DNA from: Alteromonas naphthalenivorans
GTDB lineage: Bacteria; Pseudomonadota; Gammaproteobacteria; Enterobacterales; Alteromonadaceae
NCBI RefSeq assembly: GCF_000213655.1
Contig: NC_015554.1
Coordinates: forward strand, 558,001 to 622,000
DNA: 64,000 nt
Direction of reading: 5' to 3'
Shown: one piece after another, positions 44,501-52,293 of the stretch
Numbering within the stretch: the stretch's first letter is position 1
Layout: every line of letters begins with the position of its first letter
Program-made: the position numbers and the translations under genes
Notes under the pieces: model-generated
The model's database searches: none
Seen by the model: the letters and a program-made list of their open reading frames with translations, nothing else
Told to the model about the DNA's origin: nothing

Positions 44501-44559
44501 CACTTGACTTACGCTTCTGTACTCTCGCTTGTACTCGTCCAGCTTGTGCAGTCAATTAG
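41551..44559 (+). CDS. Exported vWA / metzincin-like protease with C-terminal dockerin
   Basis: A 1002-residue protein from ATG 41551 (AAGGAT upstream); in-frame codons back to 41503 lack support. A signal peptide ends VANA. A von Willebrand A domain follows (about 27-215) with MIDAS motif DGSGS. Near residue 483 the zinc motif HEIAHTMGRHH (HExxHxxGxxH) and near 570 a Met-turn MMSYC mark a metzincin-like peptidase. Ig-like repeats (about 735-930) start EVEVTFPNGGE and PPSCQITSPVNG. The C-terminus is a type I dockerin with calcium loops DADNDGDVDRND and DMNDDGVINALD. It is a candidate partner of the cohesin-like protein upstream. Confidence 0.88.
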   Translation: MNVFKRYGQSLLIALALCAATVANAKTDLVFIVDGSGSINSSDWNIQRQGIVAAIQDTLVVPRDGSISIAVIQFAGSTRIEFPHRLIDSEADAQAAISAVQSMSQFRGSTGPGNGINTATSHLISIGALEDDFQSYCLSTDGNRNTGDTVQNAISTAQSANFILDRFSVIAIEDPPYFDATDAANSYDPHVFGGGAVFVVTSFTEFAGFVGSLCMGEPLKLVGMEVTQVVQDLDNKVQLVEKKKTLVRTYIEPKDGTDPVKATARLKGSRGGVDLPGSPLTASNSGGSIVAKPDALSRRDTLSDSLNFQLPDSWLSGSVELELEAVGGTLDCMESAGPTANDCMSTVTFNQGSELEVKFVKVKYEKSGSTIQPSNADLNELEQRLLATFPTSKIDRTTGTLDMGASGDPKVDDVLSRLESMRFLDFCWDLFGCERLYYGAVDQTGRLLTSSGGGTGGKANGIPGSVSAGVIQDGNSYGRNRHGHEIAHTMGRHHASNAALVGTQVFGTETYEKGACGSFAEESAPNFPNIFNVSGTLRATLGPMSSGDNKVVYGWDSQRNSVVDPNTTFAMMSYCSGFRWPSDFNYEGIRSYINTNFSTASLIGPSPLAVESFSTQAASYTQWKLIRGIIDLNNHSVQFLPALPFELPTGVIPPNQDGTSYILEVKNSSGNIIDSVLFTPAMLEGDGETGGGAGQPDNGTALMLVPIMSSSDISMITVRRTANNDIVGTQTASDNAPEVEVTFPNGGEILNPPDVDIVWASSDDDSSDVLTHTVQFSPDSGTTWETLVTDFPGNTLNVSLFDLAQTTQGLVRVIASDGFLSGSDESDNIFTTPNTPPSCQITSPVNGASFVGVQPINLSVFTHDTEEGTVSNIQWSSNLDGNLGNGETIQTELGTGINASGIRRLREGTHIITMNCTDGGGLSAQDTISISVSLIQQQIKGDADNDGDVDRNDILLLRQDLGKPTDGSSCGAKCDMNDDGVINALDLRFCTLACTRPACAVN

Positions 44560-44585
44560 TAAGGTGCGGCTAAGGTGGTAACGCG

Positions 44586-45128
44586 TTGGCCGACATGTTA
44601 ATGAAGTTGAAGGGCGGTTTTCTCATTGGTATCTTTGTCATCTTCTCATGTAGTGAAGAGACAAATATACACCCAGAGCAAGCCGCTCTTTCTGCTCCCC
44701 CCTCTATACTTTCAGGCAAAGTTGAGTATGTCAGCGATGTCTCTTCCATGGCTAATCAGTTTTATTCTAACGCGGATATATTGGTTATAAACGAACCAAA
44801 AACACTGACTACATTTTGGGGAGATTATGGAAAAAACCAGAACTCGTCGTTCGATATAGCCAAAATACAACAGCTTGAGTCTTCCGTTCAGTTAGCGCAG
44901 CAGGGGTGGATAATGACATCTCTCGATTCTCGAGGAGTCTTCAACACGGCTACTCCCGAAGGCCCCTTCGTTGTTTGTTTAGCGAACATTTCAACAAAAA
45001 CCAAACAGGGCTATTGGATGATTGAAGGATGTACTGATCAAATTCCTCTCCCTCAACGTCAAGAAACACTAATCGTTACCTTTGGCGAATCTGGTGTGGG
45101 CTATTACTGGGAAAAACCAGCAGATTGA
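44586..45128 (+). CDS. Putative lipoprotein, unknown function
   Basis: A 180-residue product if started at TTG 44586, which has AAGGTGG 7 nt upstream; ATG 44595 or 44601 are alternatives. A short hydrophobic leader ends in a lipobox-like FVIFSC, so it is probably lipid-anchored. The mature part has no motif I recognise. It follows the dockerin gene by 26 bp and is likely its operon partner. It converges on the TPR gene. Confidence 0.7.
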   Translation: MADMLMKLKGGFLIGIFVIFSCSEETNIHPEQAALSAPPSILSGKVEYVSDVSSMANQFYSNADILVINEPKTLTTFWGDYGKNQNSSFDIAKIQQLESSVQLAQQGWIMTSLDSRGVFNTATPEGPFVVCLANISTKTKQGYWMIEGCTDQIPLPQRQETLIVTFGESGVGYYWEKPAD

Positions 45129-45168
45129 AGCAATATGCTGGCAATAAAGGATGTAAAGCATATATGCG

Positions 45169-47955
45169 TTAAAGAGAGTTGAATAAAACTCTGGCTTGGT
45201 CTTGCTCTGTAAAAGGTAAATCTGAAGCAAGTGCATTGGCAAGTTCTACTTTAGCCTGCTGATGTTTTCCTTGCTTTAATAGCACGAAGCCTAGGTGGTA
45301 CATAATACTAGGATCGACGGCGTCGAAAGAATAGGCCTTTCTTAAATTAGGCAACGCTTCAGTGTAGTTGCCCTGACGTGCCAAAATCCATCCATAAGTA
45401 TCTAAAATTTGCGGTGTATTTGGCGAAAGCGATAACGCTTCTTCAGCGTACTCTAGTGCTTTTGGTAAGTCGTTTTTCATCTCTATGTAAGCGAGATTAT
45501 TTAAGACAGTAGCTTTGTCAAAAAGCGCATCTATCTTTGATAAAAATTCATAGTGCGTCTTTGCCTTATCATGTTCATCTTGGGTTAGATAGAAATCTGC
45601 TAATAGTCTTTTATGGAAATAGGCGTTTGGATATTTCTCAACGTAAGGATGCATAAGTGCTTCAAAAGCGATAAACATGCTTTCACTACTAGCGCTTTGA
45701 AATAGTGAAGCTGCGTGTATTGAAGTATGAGGGTCAAGTTTAAACGCGCGTGAAAATGCGCTGAACGCTTTTTGTTTATCTTTGGTCACATTATAAAAAT
45801 TGCCGGCTAGCAGATAAACTTCAGGGCTGTTAGGCGCTTTGGCCTGAATGGCCTTAATCTCTTTTTCCAAACCATCAAGCTGATTGGCTCTTAAGTTAAG
45901 TTTAGCTTCTTCTAATGCGATGGTTACGCTGTTTGGTGCAATCGCTTTAGCATCGTTTAGCGAGGTACGTGCGCCAGTTAAATCATTTGCGCTCACCTGT
46001 AACTTACTGAGCTTAACGAGGAGTCTAGGGTTGTCGTTCCAAAGGCCATATAAAATATTAAGCGCTAATTTGGCTTTTTCATATTGTCCTACTTCCGTTA
46101 AAAGCGACGCTTTAGCAATTAATGCAGTTTGATCTAGTCTGTTTTGCTTCAGCAGTTCACCTACTTCTATCAGTGCATTTTCGTGCTGTTGAGCATTGGT
46201 GTAGATTTCTAATAGCAAGCCTGAAATGGCAGTGCTTTGCGCTATATCCCTTTTAGCGGCTAGTAAGAGTGACAATGCGGCCTCGATATCATCAGACTTC
46301 GCCAACGACTCCCCTAAAAGTAGCGTATGTGCTAGGCTGGGATCGCGTTGGAATAGCTGTTCAGCAATGACTAGCGCCTCATCAACTTCATTCAATTTGA
46401 GCAAAACTTCCGCATGTAAAATTAAAGCCCCCGGAGTGTTAGGTTTGAGCTTTACAACCTCTTGTGTAATGGCGCTAGCCGCTTCTAAATTACCCCAATT
46501 ATCCTGAACTTTTGCCTCGAGTAATTTAAGCCTACTCATATCTTCAGTTGTGGCATAAAGGTCTTTAATGTCATCTAAAGCTGCTTGATACAAGGACGTC
46601 TGCATTTTTAATTGAATGCCCAACAGCTTCAGCTGCTCGTCTTGTGCTTCGCTAAAGGTTTCATTGAATACAGTTAGGGCATCGTCAAAACGGCCGCGCT
46701 CTATTAACGAGTTCATACGCACATAACTAAACGTTGCTTGTGACCCATGAATAAATTCTGCTTGTTCAAGAAGCCTGTCACATTTAAAGCTACGATTGTT
46801 TTGAATATATAAATTACACAAGGTCACTGTCAGCGGTATATTGCGAGTAACCAAGCTTTGCCGTCTATCTAATAGCATTAGGGCATCTGTCGGCGTATCC
46901 AGTTTGATGAATGTATCAGCCAGTAAGGCTAGTGCTTTTACACTGCCATCATTATTCGCAAGGTAAGTAGAAAATGCCTTCGCGGCGCTTTCATAATCTT
47001 CATTTAAGTACGACGCAAATGCATTGATAAATTGCAGCTCTTGGCTACTTTGCATAATATCTTCAGGCAATAAAGTTAGTGCTGCTAAAAGTTCGTCGAA
47101 TACTTGCTTGGCTATCTCGGTTTGATTGTTCTTAGCGCGAAGCTGCCCTAAAAGTAATTTAACGTAAGGGTCCCCGGGGGTTTGATCTACTATTGTTTGG
47201 ACAATTTTTAGTGCGGCATCATTACTGTCTATAGCCATATAGGCACTCGCCAAAGAACGCATGATAATGGGGTTTTCAGCAGACAAAGAGTGGGCGTTTT
47301 CCAAGAAACTCACCGCCTCTTGTGTATTACCTTGTTGATAGGCTAACTGACCGCGTAAATGAAGTGTTTGAGGGTTTTCTCCATACTCTCTTGATGCTAT
47401 TTGGATATAAGATTTGGCTTTCTCAAAATTGCCTATGTAGAGGTAGTGGGATGCATAAGTTTGTAAAACGCGTAAGCTATTGGGTTGTAGTTCATTTGCT
47501 TGGTTTAAATATTGTATGGCTTCTTCAGGCTTTGCCGTTTGATGCTGCGCGCTGCTTTTAATCAGCAGTAATTCGAAAGCTATATCTTGCTTCAAACTAG
47601 AAGTATCAATACCCAAAATACGTGAGTAACTTTTCAACACAAGTAATGCTCGCGCGATTGTCACTGCGGTGAGGTTTTTATCAGCCCCTAGTTGTTCCGC
47701 ATCATATAGCTCTTGTAAAGCAGCATCAAAAAAACCTTTTGTGTAGAGTATTTTTCCCATTAATATCTTCGAGGGCACGTGGCTTGGATTGGCCGCAAGA
47801 GCATTCTTCAAATGAATATATGCGCTTTCCGTGTCTTTTTGTGACATGGACTCTAAAGCAGACTCAAAATACTGCTCTTCAACCTCAATAGCTTTGCTCG
47901 ATACAGAAAACAGCAGAAAAATTAAAGTGATGATGACAAGACGATTGTAATACAT
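45169..47955 (-). CDS. PrsT-like TPR-repeat protein of the PEP-CTERM/exosortase system
   Basis: About 928 residues from ATG 47955 (MYYNRLVIITLIFLLFSVSSKA, signal peptide). A longer frame to 48018 would start inside the terminator at 48013-48040, so I reject it. More than fifteen tetratricopeptide repeats fill the protein, e.g. AYIHLKNALAANPSHVPSKI, LRGQLAYQQGNTQEAVSFLE and LDTYGWILARQGNYTEALPN. Length and pattern match the PEP-CTERM system TPR protein PrsT, although the leader lacks a clear lipobox Cys. It probably scaffolds surface-polymer or PEP-CTERM protein export. It lies directly after a PEP-CTERM gene. Confidence 0.82.
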   Translation of the reverse strand: MYYNRLVIITLIFLLFSVSSKAIEVEEQYFESALESMSQKDTESAYIHLKNALAANPSHVPSKILMGKILYTKGFFDAALQELYDAEQLGADKNLTAVTIARALLVLKSYSRILGIDTSSLKQDIAFELLLIKSSAQHQTAKPEEAIQYLNQANELQPNSLRVLQTYASHYLYIGNFEKAKSYIQIASREYGENPQTLHLRGQLAYQQGNTQEAVSFLENAHSLSAENPIIMRSLASAYMAIDSNDAALKIVQTIVDQTPGDPYVKLLLGQLRAKNNQTEIAKQVFDELLAALTLLPEDIMQSSQELQFINAFASYLNEDYESAAKAFSTYLANNDGSVKALALLADTFIKLDTPTDALMLLDRRQSLVTRNIPLTVTLCNLYIQNNRSFKCDRLLEQAEFIHGSQATFSYVRMNSLIERGRFDDALTVFNETFSEAQDEQLKLLGIQLKMQTSLYQAALDDIKDLYATTEDMSRLKLLEAKVQDNWGNLEAASAITQEVVKLKPNTPGALILHAEVLLKLNEVDEALVIAEQLFQRDPSLAHTLLLGESLAKSDDIEAALSLLLAAKRDIAQSTAISGLLLEIYTNAQQHENALIEVGELLKQNRLDQTALIAKASLLTEVGQYEKAKLALNILYGLWNDNPRLLVKLSKLQVSANDLTGARTSLNDAKAIAPNSVTIALEEAKLNLRANQLDGLEKEIKAIQAKAPNSPEVYLLAGNFYNVTKDKQKAFSAFSRAFKLDPHTSIHAASLFQSASSESMFIAFEALMHPYVEKYPNAYFHKRLLADFYLTQDEHDKAKTHYEFLSKIDALFDKATVLNNLAYIEMKNDLPKALEYAEEALSLSPNTPQILDTYGWILARQGNYTEALPNLRKAYSFDAVDPSIMYHLGFVLLKQGKHQQAKVELANALASDLPFTEQDQARVLFNSL

Positions 47956-48012
47956 GAAGCAACCATTTGGCCTAGATAGGAATTTCAGTTTACGTAAGAA
48001 TGTAAAGTGGAT

Positions 48013-48040
48013 AAACAAAAACGACGCTTTACAGCGCCGT
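48013..48040 (-). terminator. Intrinsic terminator between PEP-CTERM gene and PrsT-like gene
   Basis: On the minus strand ACGGCGCT (48040-48033), a GTAA loop and AGCGTCGT (48028-48021) are followed by TTTTTG. One G-U pair is in the stem. It should stop part of the transcription before the TPR gene. Confidence 0.75.
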
Positions 48041-48061
48041 AGTGTCTCATTTGTAGCAAAG

Positions 48062-48958
48062 CTATTTCGACTTTTTACGTCTTAGCAATATTAAACCAGC
48101 ACTTAAAAACAACGCTATGCCTGCGGGTTCAGGAACTTCTGTGGCTTTTACAATAAGGTTATTGATGGCGCCTGAGCCTGGAAGGTTAACTACCAGTTTA
48201 GTTACGTTAGTGTACAGCGATGCCAATTCCGTAGAAACAAAGTCTTTTCGTGCGTATTCATTGTTGCCTGGCGCTAGCACTTGGGTGCTGCCTGATGTGC
48301 CGTCGGCATAAAAAAAGTAGATGAGGTTTTGAGGCGACGTTGTATCTGTACGTTCAACCCCTTCAACGTCGAAAAAGTCTAAATTAAGAACATCTACTGG
48401 GCCATTGGTAAAATCAAATACAAAGAAACCACCGGGACGCGTCGCTTCATCATCTGGGTTTGTGCACGTTATTGCATCGCAAGCATGCTCATTTAAAATT
48501 AACGCATTCCCAGGGCGAGACCATAAGCCGCCTCCGGTTCCCGCTTGAGCTTTGATGTCTGCATAGTAGCTTTTGTAGTCGGTGAGCTGATCGTACTCAT
48601 CGCCCGAGATAGCGCCTAACCAGCTACCGTTAACCTTGTCAAATTCAAGGTCAGGATCTTGAGTGTTGTTAGCCTGCGTATTAAAAGCTGCCTGTCTACT
48701 GCTATAATCTGGGTTAGTAGCATTTGAATCGTCATTACACACGCCCGTAACTCTATTTGTACCAGCAGCGGCGGCACCGTTCGTATTACAGCTTGAAATT
48801 AATATGCCCCAGTCAGCGTATTCGTCATCGATAACCTGTCCATTTTGAATTTTATTTAGATTTGCATCCAAATCAAAATCGACGACTCTAACTGTAGCCA
48901 GCACATTTGCTGACGACACACATAAAACAACACAAACCAACTGCTTTAACGACAACAT
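48062..48958 (-). CDS. PEP-CTERM sorting-domain protein
   Basis: A 298-residue exported protein. GGAGC lies 8 nt before ATG, and a signal peptide ends ANVLA near residue 21. The mature region has acidic Asp-rich loops and beta-strand pattern around RPGGFFVFDFTNGPVDVLNL, like other PEP-CTERM proteins of unknown role. The C-terminus VPEPAGIALFLSAGLILL-RRKK is a canonical PEP-CTERM signal. A sigma-54 type promoter lies about 35 bp upstream. It precedes the PrsT-like gene with a terminator between. Confidence 0.88.
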   Translation of the reverse strand: MLSLKQLVCVVLCVSSANVLATVRVVDFDLDANLNKIQNGQVIDDEYADWGILISSCNTNGAAAAGTNRVTGVCNDDSNATNPDYSSRQAAFNTQANNTQDPDLEFDKVNGSWLGAISGDEYDQLTDYKSYYADIKAQAGTGGGLWSRPGNALILNEHACDAITCTNPDDEATRPGGFFVFDFTNGPVDVLNLDFFDVEGVERTDTTSPQNLIYFFYADGTSGSTQVLAPGNNEYARKDFVSTELASLYTNVTKLVVNLPGSGAINNLIVKATEVPEPAGIALFLSAGLILLRRKKSK

Positions 48959-48994
48959 TTAAGTTAAGCTCCATAATACGTTAAGTTTCACTTA

Positions 48995-49010
48995 AGCATG
49001 GATTGGGCCA
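48995..49010 (-). promoter_or_regulatory. Sigma-54 promoter candidate for the PEP-CTERM gene at 48062
   Basis: On the minus strand TGGCCCAATCCATGCT keeps GG and GC separated by 10 nt. The predicted start is near 48984, about 26 nt before ATG 48958. The rest of 49011-49282 shows no gene. Confidence 0.6.
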
Positions 49011-49282
49011 TCATTTAACCTCATGAATTAAAAGAGTTTGTTTTTAATTTTAACGTCAATTGTAAAGAAAGTTGACAGAGTGAGATAGAACTTCTTATAC
49101 CTTAGTCTTAAGGTGCTGAGGTGAGATTTAAAGTGATGTGCCTTCATTCAACCTTCTCTTAGTATTTGCCAAAACTCATCTCACTGACTCAATACTTACC
49201 AAAAGTGCGCGGGCTCTATTCCATACTGGAAAAATAAACAAAATTTGCCGATAATCAAATCTTTAAACTATTGAAAGATAAA

Positions 49283-49615
49283 ATGGAAACTCGACTCCCT
49301 CTGTACAAAAAGTTGTTGGTGATGTGTCGTATTGAACCTGGCTGCCTTGGGCCGCAGGGAGCAGACTATGTCGAGGAGTTCTGTGTTTTTGCTAAACAAA
49401 AACTGAAAGACAACCGTGGCCACTGTTTGCGTTGGGTTGTTAAACCTCGATATGACAAATCACTTCCTGAGCTAGAGTTTCAGATGAAGAACATTACGGT
49501 ATCGCGTGAAAATGCTGACAAGTATATGAACAGCTTCGATATTGATATTGATGTTTTCGAAGAAGAGTTGGAAGAAACCCTTGCCGATTTAGTTGATGTG
49601 TTTTTTGAGCGATGA
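49283..49615 (+). CDS. Conserved hypothetical protein
   Basis: About 110 residues from ATG 49283 (METRLPLYKKLLVMCRIEPG); a TTG at 49271 would add four residues. It is a soluble cytoplasmic alpha/beta-looking protein with a strongly acidic C-terminus (DIDVFEEELEETLADLVDVF). CRIEPGCLGPQG and LRWVVKPRYDKSLPELEFQ look like conserved blocks, but I cannot name a family. It is convergent with the RhlE-like gene, with only 9 bp between the stops. Confidence 0.7.
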   Translation: METRLPLYKKLLVMCRIEPGCLGPQGADYVEEFCVFAKQKLKDNRGHCLRWVVKPRYDKSLPELEFQMKNITVSRENADKYMNSFDIDIDVFEEELEETLADLVDVFFER

Positions 49616-49624
49616 AGCGCTAAA

Positions 49625-50869
49625 CTAGCGACGCTTTCTACGCCCTTTCGATCTACCTTTACCTTTCGGCTTGTCGTCAGCCTCAAAATTCCCGTATAAG
49701 TCTTCTTCAATCTTAGCAGCGGGTGGCTTCGGTTTTGGCTTCGGCGCAAATTCGGCAATGAAGGTCTTTTTAAATTGCCTGCCAAGAAGACGTTCGATGG
49801 TTTTTAGCTGCTTTGCTTCGTCGTCGCTGAATAGCGAAATAGCCAAGCCCTCTGACGACGCTCTGCCTGTACGGCCAATTCTATGAATATAGTCCTCAGC
49901 TACATAGGGCAGGTCGACATTAATCACGCATGGCAATTGCTGAATATCAATGCCTCTAGCGGCTAGGTCTGTTCCAATCAGTACTTTAATGCTGCCATCT
50001 CTAAAACCATTTAACGCTAATGTGCGTGCTTGCTGCGTTCTATTGGCATGAATAGACTCTGCAACAATACCTTTCGCTTCAAGTTCATTCCTTAACTCAT
50101 CTGCGCCGCGTTTGGTACGCGTAAATACCAATATTTGAGACCAGTCATTATTTTCAATAAGGTGAATAAGAAGCTCGTTTTTTCGCTCTTTATCTACCGG
50201 ATGCAATATTTGCGTAATCTTTTCAATGTGATCTTTAGCCCTAGCTAACTCGATAGTTTTAGGGGTGTTCAGCATCGTGGTTGCTAATGTTTTAATTTCT
50301 TTTGAAAACGTGGCTGAAAAGAGTAGCGTTTGACGTTTCTCTGGCAGAAGCTTTTGTATGTGATGAATATGGTCAATAAACCCTAAGTCCAGCATGCGGT
50401 CGGCTTCATCTAGCACCAATATTTCAAGGTGCTCGAAGTTAATATCACCTTGTTCATACAAATCTAGCAAGCGCCCTGGTGTTGCGATGAGAATGTCTAC
50501 ACCTTGGGCTAACGCATATTTTTGAGGTTCAATTCGCACGCCACCAAACACGGCGGTTGAGCGGACTTTTAGATTCTGGCTATATTGTTCCACGTTCTGG
50601 GCAACCTGTGCGGCAAGCTCTCTAGTAGGAGCTATGATTAGCGCGCGTACACAGTTAGGCTCAGAGCGAGGCTTGTCTGCCAATAGCTGCAAAATAGGCA
50701 GTGAAAAACTCGCTGTTTTCCCCGTTCCTGTTTGTGCAATCGCAATAAGGTCTTGTTTACTTAATATTGCTGGAATGGCTTCCTGCTGAATTGGAGATGG
50801 GGTGGTATAGCCCTTTTCAGCAACGGTATTTAAAAGTTCAGTACACAGGCCTAGCGCGCTAAATGACAT
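49625..50869 (-). CDS. rhlE: DEAD-box RNA helicase, RhlE-like
   Basis: A 414-residue ATP-dependent RNA helicase from ATG 50869; a GTG at 50884 is an alternative. All core motifs are present in order: Q motif (GYTTPSPIQQEAIP), AQTGTGKT, PTRELAAQ, TPGRLLDL, LDEADRM, SATF, VFTRTKRGADEL, GTDLAARGID and HRIGRTGR. A short basic Lys/Arg-rich tail (KPKGKGRSKGRRKRR) probably binds RNA. RhlE proteins act in ribosome maturation and RNA decay. Transcribed alone. Confidence 0.92.
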   Translation of the reverse strand: MSFSALGLCTELLNTVAEKGYTTPSPIQQEAIPAILSKQDLIAIAQTGTGKTASFSLPILQLLADKPRSEPNCVRALIIAPTRELAAQVAQNVEQYSQNLKVRSTAVFGGVRIEPQKYALAQGVDILIATPGRLLDLYEQGDINFEHLEILVLDEADRMLDLGFIDHIHHIQKLLPEKRQTLLFSATFSKEIKTLATTMLNTPKTIELARAKDHIEKITQILHPVDKERKNELLIHLIENNDWSQILVFTRTKRGADELRNELEAKGIVAESIHANRTQQARTLALNGFRDGSIKVLIGTDLAARGIDIQQLPCVINVDLPYVAEDYIHRIGRTGRASSEGLAISLFSDDEAKQLKTIERLLGRQFKKTFIAEFAPKPKPKPPAAKIEEDLYGNFEADDKPKGKGRSKGRRKRR

Positions 50870-51061
50870 AAAAGGGGAACCCACAACGCATTAAATTTGG
50901 CGTCATGATATTTGAAAATAAGAGTAGAGTACACTGCCTACCTTAAAACACACTATTTCTTACTTATGTCCTTTTTGACCCGCTAAGATTAAGTTTTTGC
51001 CCTACCATCCATGTACAAACAGGCATAATATCGTTATCAACAACCATCTGGGCATACCTCT

Positions 51062-51370
51062 ATGTTGATACTTAAACCTAATTGCGAATGTTGTAATGCA
51101 TCTTTACCTGCCAACTCATCAAAGGCTTACATTTGCACTTACGAATGTACATTTTGCGAAGATTGTTTGAAGGGAATATTGCAAGGCGTTTGCCCTAACT
51201 GCGGGGGGGACTTGCAACAAAGGCCTATACGCCCTGTAAAAGCGTATCGTCCGGGTTTGGGTTTACGGCATCATAGTGCAAGTAAAAAGAAGGTTGTCGG
51301 GCAACTCAGTGAGCAAGAAATCACTACATTTGTAGACACTATAAAGCATATTCCGGCGCATCAGCGCTAA
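51062..51370 (+). CDS. DUF1272 zinc-ribbon-like protein
   Basis: A 102-residue protein. Eight Cys in pairs (CECC, CTYECTFCEDC, CPNCGG) form a small double zinc-binding domain matching DUF1272. The C-terminal part is basic then helical. The function is unknown. It lies 29 bp before an EamA transporter gene on the same strand, a pairing that suggests an operon with the regulator that follows. Confidence 0.85.
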   Translation: MLILKPNCECCNASLPANSSKAYICTYECTFCEDCLKGILQGVCPNCGGDLQQRPIRPVKAYRPGLGLRHHSASKKKVVGQLSEQEITTFVDTIKHIPAHQR

Positions 51371-51399
51371 TCAATAAACGGCAACGAAAAGGGTAGGGT

Positions 51400-52293
51400 A
51401 TGTTAGGTAAAGATTTGTTGATCGCTATATTTATTGTGGTGATATGGGGCGTGAATTTCGTTGCAATTGCTTGGGGGTTAGAAGGTATGCCTCCTTTACT
51501 TATGGGCGGTTTGCGCTTTCTATTAGTGGCTTCGGTGGGGGCTTTATTTTTTAAACGACCCAATACCCCATTTATATGGTGGGTGGCCTATGCTGTGCCT
51601 ATTAGCTTTCTGCAATTTGCATTTTTATTTTCAGCTATGGCCTATGGGATGCCCGCTGGGTTAGCGTCGCTTGCGTTGCAAGCACAGGCGTTGTTTACCA
51701 TGATTTTTGCTATGTTTTTTCTAAAAGAATCAATAAAGAATTATCAAGTGTGGGCCTTTTTTATTGCCGCGTTTGGCTTAACTTTTATTGCACTAAGTAA
51801 AGACGACCATAGCATCACAGCCCTAGGGTTCGGTTTAACCATGGCAGGTGCGGCTAGCTGGGCTTTGGGTAATATTAGCGCGAGAAGCATTAGCAATCGA
51901 GGCTTTAATTCGAACGTTAATTTAGTGGTTTGGAGCGCATGGGTACCGCCTATTCCATTTTTCATCGGCAGTTATTTAATTGAAGGGCCCGAGCAAATTA
52001 TTACTAGTTTAAGTGGGTTTAGTTGGGTGTCGTTTGGCGCGTTACTGTATCTGGCGGTTGGCGCCACTATTACGGGATATGGGCTTTGGAGCTATTTATT
52101 AACTCGCTACCCAGCTGGCCAAATTGCGCCGTTGTCGTTAGGCGTCCCCGTTGTAGGGTTAAGCTCTGCTGCGCTCATGCTTGGTGAGAGTATTACGCCT
52201 ATGCAGTGGCTGGGTATTATTTTGGTTTTGTTTGGCCTGCTACTTAATACCTTTGGTGGTCGCTTTCGCCGTAAAGTGGCAGTGAGTGTGTGA
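51400..52293 (+). CDS. EamA-family transporter (amino-acid metabolite exporter-like)
   Basis: A 297-residue inner-membrane DMT protein with ten helices in two EamA halves. IFIVVIWGVNFVAIAWGLEG in the first helix and MAYGMPAGLASLALQAQALF in the first repeat match the EamA (O-acetylserine/cysteine exporter) branch. Its stop codon TGA overlaps the ATG of the downstream GlxA-type regulator (TGATG), so the two are translationally coupled; the regulator probably controls this transporter. Confidence 0.88.
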   Translation: MLGKDLLIAIFIVVIWGVNFVAIAWGLEGMPPLLMGGLRFLLVASVGALFFKRPNTPFIWWVAYAVPISFLQFAFLFSAMAYGMPAGLASLALQAQALFTMIFAMFFLKESIKNYQVWAFFIAAFGLTFIALSKDDHSITALGFGLTMAGAASWALGNISARSISNRGFNSNVNLVVWSAWVPPIPFFIGSYLIEGPEQIITSLSGFSWVSFGALLYLAVGATITGYGLWSYLLTRYPAGQIAPLSLGVPVVGLSSAALMLGESITPMQWLGIILVLFGLLLNTFGGRFRRKVAVSV

